From Saprospiraceae bacterium (GTDB lineage Bacteria > Bacteroidota > Bacteroidia > Chitinophagales > Saprospiraceae): a stretch of DNA of 7,202 nt. Shown in pieces: positions 5,103 to 7,202 of the stretch (positions within the stretch are counted from its first letter, which is position 1; each line of letters starts with the position of its first letter). The notes below the pieces were generated by a model. That model was not told the origin of the DNA. It ran no database searches and was given only the letters and a program-made list of their open reading frames with translations. The DNA lies in contig JABWAJ010000289.1 of NCBI GenBank assembly GCA_013361075.1, positions 1-7,202 on the forward strand, written 5' to 3'. The position numbers and the translations under genes were made by a program.

Positions 5103-7202
5103 ATGAAATGGCAACTTCTACTTCTTGCAGCATGTTGTTGCGGATTTGCGCATGCCCAATTTAGTTTTTCCAACCAATCTTCCTGGCTTTTTAATGCGGC
5201 TACAAAAAGCGGCGCCCCGATCGGAGTGTCGGACATGAATGGCGACGGACTTGACGACATCGTTCGCCTCGACCAGGGCCAAACACTTCGCATTGATTAT
5301 CAGGCACCGGGCGGATTTACAGGGTTTTCCTACGGGCAATTATTGGGCAATCAGTGGAGTCTTTGCATTGCTGATGTGGATAAAAACGGCTACAATGATG
5401 TTTTTTCCGGTGGTGCATACAATGGTCTCAAACTGTTGAAAGCCAATGGTTCGGGAACCAATTACACCCTCACTACAATCAGCGCGCTCCCGATTTTTTT
5501 GCAGGGCTCAAACTTTGCCGACATCAACAACGATGGGTTAATTGATCTTTTCGCCTGCCACGACGACGGCATTAGCCAGGCCTACCGGAATACGGGTGCT
5601 GGCAACTATGTTGCAGATACTTCTCTGATTTATCCAAAATCTACAGTGCCATCAGACAATTCCGGTAATTATGGCTCTGTCTGGATGGATTACAACAACG
5701 ATGGACACCTCGATCTTTATATTTCCAAATGCAGAATTGGAGTAACCAACCCCATGGATGGCCGGCGGTTGAACCTGTTGTTTAAAAACGACGGTTTTGG
5801 CAATTTTACCGAGGTGGCACAGCAGGCAGGATTAAGGCCACTGGCACAATCGTGGGCTACTGATTTTGCTGATATTGACAACGACGGTGACCTCGATTGT
5901 TTCATCATCACACACGATGGAACCAGCAAACTATACACCAACAATAACTTTGGAACCTTTATTGACATCACTGCCCAAAGTGGCATGACCCAGGCACTTG
6001 TAACTGCCGGAGCGGGCCTTCAGGTTAAGTTTGAAGATTTTGACAACGACGGATTTGTTGACCTTCTTTACACTTCTCTGGGGAATAATCACTGTTTGTT
6101 CCGAAATAACGGCGACTATACGTTTACGAACTACCCGAATGCTTTCCCTACCGCACTGCGCATCCACACTGCGGCTACGGGCGACCTTGATAACGATGGG
6201 TACATTGACGTCATTGCAGGGTTCGGAAACGGGTACAATTCTTCTGGTAGTACCCCCGATATGTTGTTTATCAACAACAATACAAGCAACAACTACTTTA
6301 AAGTACGCCTTCATGGCATTGCTTCCAATATCAACGGGATAGGTGCCCGCTTAGAAGTTTATGGTCCCTGGGGCAAACAAATCCGGGAAGTGCGCAGCGG
6401 AGAAAGTTATGGCATTCACACTTCGATGACCAAACATTTTGGACTTGGTCAGGCTGGATTTATTGACAGTCTGGTCGTTCGATGGCCCTCCGGCGTCGTA
6501 GATAAAGTAGTGAACCCGACGATAAACTCAACATTGGTACTGGATGAAGCCAGCTTCTGCGTTCCATCGCTCAATTTTCAGGTGCAAATCAGCCAAAATG
6601 AAGTTGGTTTTTCCGATGAAAGCACCATAGGAGCGAATCAATGGGTATGGAATTTTGGAGATGGCGCTACTTCGACCCAGGCCAATCCTGTTCATGAATA
6701 CGCAGAACCAGGCTTTTATTTTGTATGCCTGCAGGTGACTGGCGTTTGTGGAACAGGGCAGATTTGCAAAACCATCAATGTTAATTGTCAACAACAAGTA
6801 TTAGCCGATTTTTCAGATCAGGCAGACGGGTTGACGGTCACTTTTGAGGATCAGACCTTTGGCGGTCCCAGCCAGTGGCTGTGGGATTTTGGAGATGGTA
6901 CGACCTCGACTGAACAAAATCCGCAGCATACATTTACAAGCCCCGGGGTTTATCAGGTTTGTTTCCTTGCCGGCAACAATTGCGGATCTTCTCAGGTTTG
7001 TCAAGCGATCACAGTCGCCTGTGCCAGCGTGGAAGCAGGTTTTTCCTATGTAACAGATAATCTTTCTGTTGACTTCAGCAGTAATGCTAACTTCGAAGTT
7101 GCTTCCTACAACTGGAGTTTTGGCGATGGCAGCACGTCTACTGAACAAAACCCCAGCCATGTTTTTGCATTACCTGGTTCTTATACGGTTTGCCTGTTCC
7201 AC
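5103..7202 (+). CDS. Large secreted FG-GAP/VCBS propeller, ASPIC/UnbV and PKD protein (C-terminus beyond window)
   Basis: The frame is open from ATG 5103 to the window edge, giving 700 residues. A signal peptide ends at about residue 18 (AHA before Gln-19). Seven calcium-binding FG-GAP/VCBS motifs of the form D-x-[DN]-x-[DN]-G-x-x-D start at residues 44, 91, 140, 196, 257, 312 and 361, spaced 47-61 residues, which suggests a seven-bladed beta-propeller as in integrin alpha chains. An ASPIC/UnbV domain follows at about 397-482 (GIGARLEVYG, RSGESYGIH, VRWPSGVVD). Then come PKD domains with WNFGDG (516-521), WDFGDG (594-599) and WSFGDG (671-676). The order up to the ASPIC domain resembles CRTAC1-like proteins. 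These modules suggest surface or extracellular binding; no catalytic domain is visible in this part. A type IX secretion sorting domain at the unseen C-terminus would be expected for this architecture. The residues LAAC at 8-11 resemble a lipobox but lie too near the N-terminus to be convincing. No clear ribosome binding site precedes the ATG. Confidence 0.92.
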   Translation, partial: MKWQLLLLAACCCGFAHAQFSFSNQSSWLFNAATKSGAPIGVSDMNGDGLDDIVRLDQGQTLRIDYQAPGGFTGFSYGQLLGNQWSLCIADVDKNGYNDVFSGGAYNGLKLLKANGSGTNYTLTTISALPIFLQGSNFADINNDGLIDLFACHDDGISQAYRNTGAGNYVADTSLIYPKSTVPSDNSGNYGSVWMDYNNDGHLDLYISKCRIGVTNPMDGRRLNLLFKNDGFGNFTEVAQQAGLRPLAQSWATDFADIDNDGDLDCFIITHDGTSKLYTNNNFGTFIDITAQSGMTQALVTAGAGLQVKFEDFDNDGFVDLLYTSLGNNHCLFRNNGDYTFTNYPNAFPTALRIHTAATGDLDNDGYIDVIAGFGNGYNSSGSTPDMLFINNNTSNNYFKVRLHGIASNINGIGARLEVYGPWGKQIREVRSGESYGIHTSMTKHFGLGQAGFIDSLVVRWPSGVVDKVVNPTINSTLVLDEASFCVPSLNFQVQISQNEVGFSDESTIGANQWVWNFGDGATSTQANPVHEYAEPGFYFVCLQVTGVCGTGQICKTINVNCQQQVLADFSDQADGLTVTFEDQTFGGPSQWLWDFGDGTTSTEQNPQHTFTSPGVYQVCFLAGNNCGSSQVCQAITVACASVEAGFSYVTDNLSVDFSSNANFEVASYNWSFGDGSTSTEQNPSHVFALPGSYTVCLFH

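Noticed and set aside
5124..5135. Lipobox-like LAAC in the signal peptide of the FG-GAP/PKD protein
   Set aside because: The cysteine would be residue 11, leaving too short a hydrophobic core for a lipoprotein signal; cleavage after AHA at residue 18 is more plausible.
5931..6314. Minus-strand ORF of 127 codons
   Set aside because: It mirrors the FG-GAP repeats of the real plus-strand gene; the repeated D-N-D-G codons keep the opposite strand open.
6640..7160. Tandem DNA repeats that might drive phase variation
   Set aside because: The PKD units are similar as protein but diverged as DNA, with only short shared stretches, so slippage or recombination is not suggested.

Overview
The window reads as an ordinary chromosomal stretch of a Bacteroidota bacterium, most likely of the Saprospiria type (Lewinella or Haliscomenobacter relatives). 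Three things suggest this. Two secreted proteins are built from modules common in that group: dockerin-like EF-hand repeats ending in a G-V-K-x-G-D-V-N motif, and FG-GAP/VCBS plus ASPIC/UnbV plus PKD. Promoter-like sequences fit the Bacteroidota pattern TTTG-N19-TAnnTTTG rather than E. coli boxes. Start codons lack clear Shine-Dalgarno sequences. The organism assignment is inferred from these features, not from a search.

Layout. Positions 1-740 (minus) hold an MscS mechanosensitive channel whose C-terminus runs off the left edge. Positions 850-1923 (minus) hold a secreted TlpA-like thioredoxin fused to a dockerin-like module. A 118-bp divergent region (1924-2041) carries promoter-like elements for both directions. 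Positions 2042-4756 (plus) hold four closely spaced genes: lipB (octanoyltransferase, TTG start), a small conserved protein of unknown function, a hotdog-fold acyl-CoA thioesterase and purC (SAICAR synthase). Positions 4757-5102 are free of protein genes but contain several inverted repeats and a possible minus-strand small RNA ending in a hairpin plus U-tract. Positions 5103-7202 (plus) hold the first 700 residues of a large secreted protein with a seven-motif FG-GAP propeller, an ASPIC/UnbV domain and at least three PKD domains; it continues past the right edge.

How the genes relate. The plus-strand cluster is housekeeping: lipoate attachment, acyl-CoA hydrolysis and purine synthesis. Gaps of 29, 36 and 10 bp suggest co-transcription, although the second gene also has a good promoter of its own inside the end of lipB. 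LipB and the thioesterase both act on acyl thioesters, but a functional link is only a guess. The two exported proteins flank the cluster and look unrelated to it.

I found no mobile element, CRISPR array, tRNA, rRNA or defence system, and nothing that amounts to a new multi-gene system. The most interesting items are the possible small RNA at about 4777-4889, an inverted repeat that exactly brackets the lipB -7 box, the unknown small protein at 2803-3228, the thioredoxin-dockerin fusion, and a repeated four-cysteine pattern in the PKD domains.
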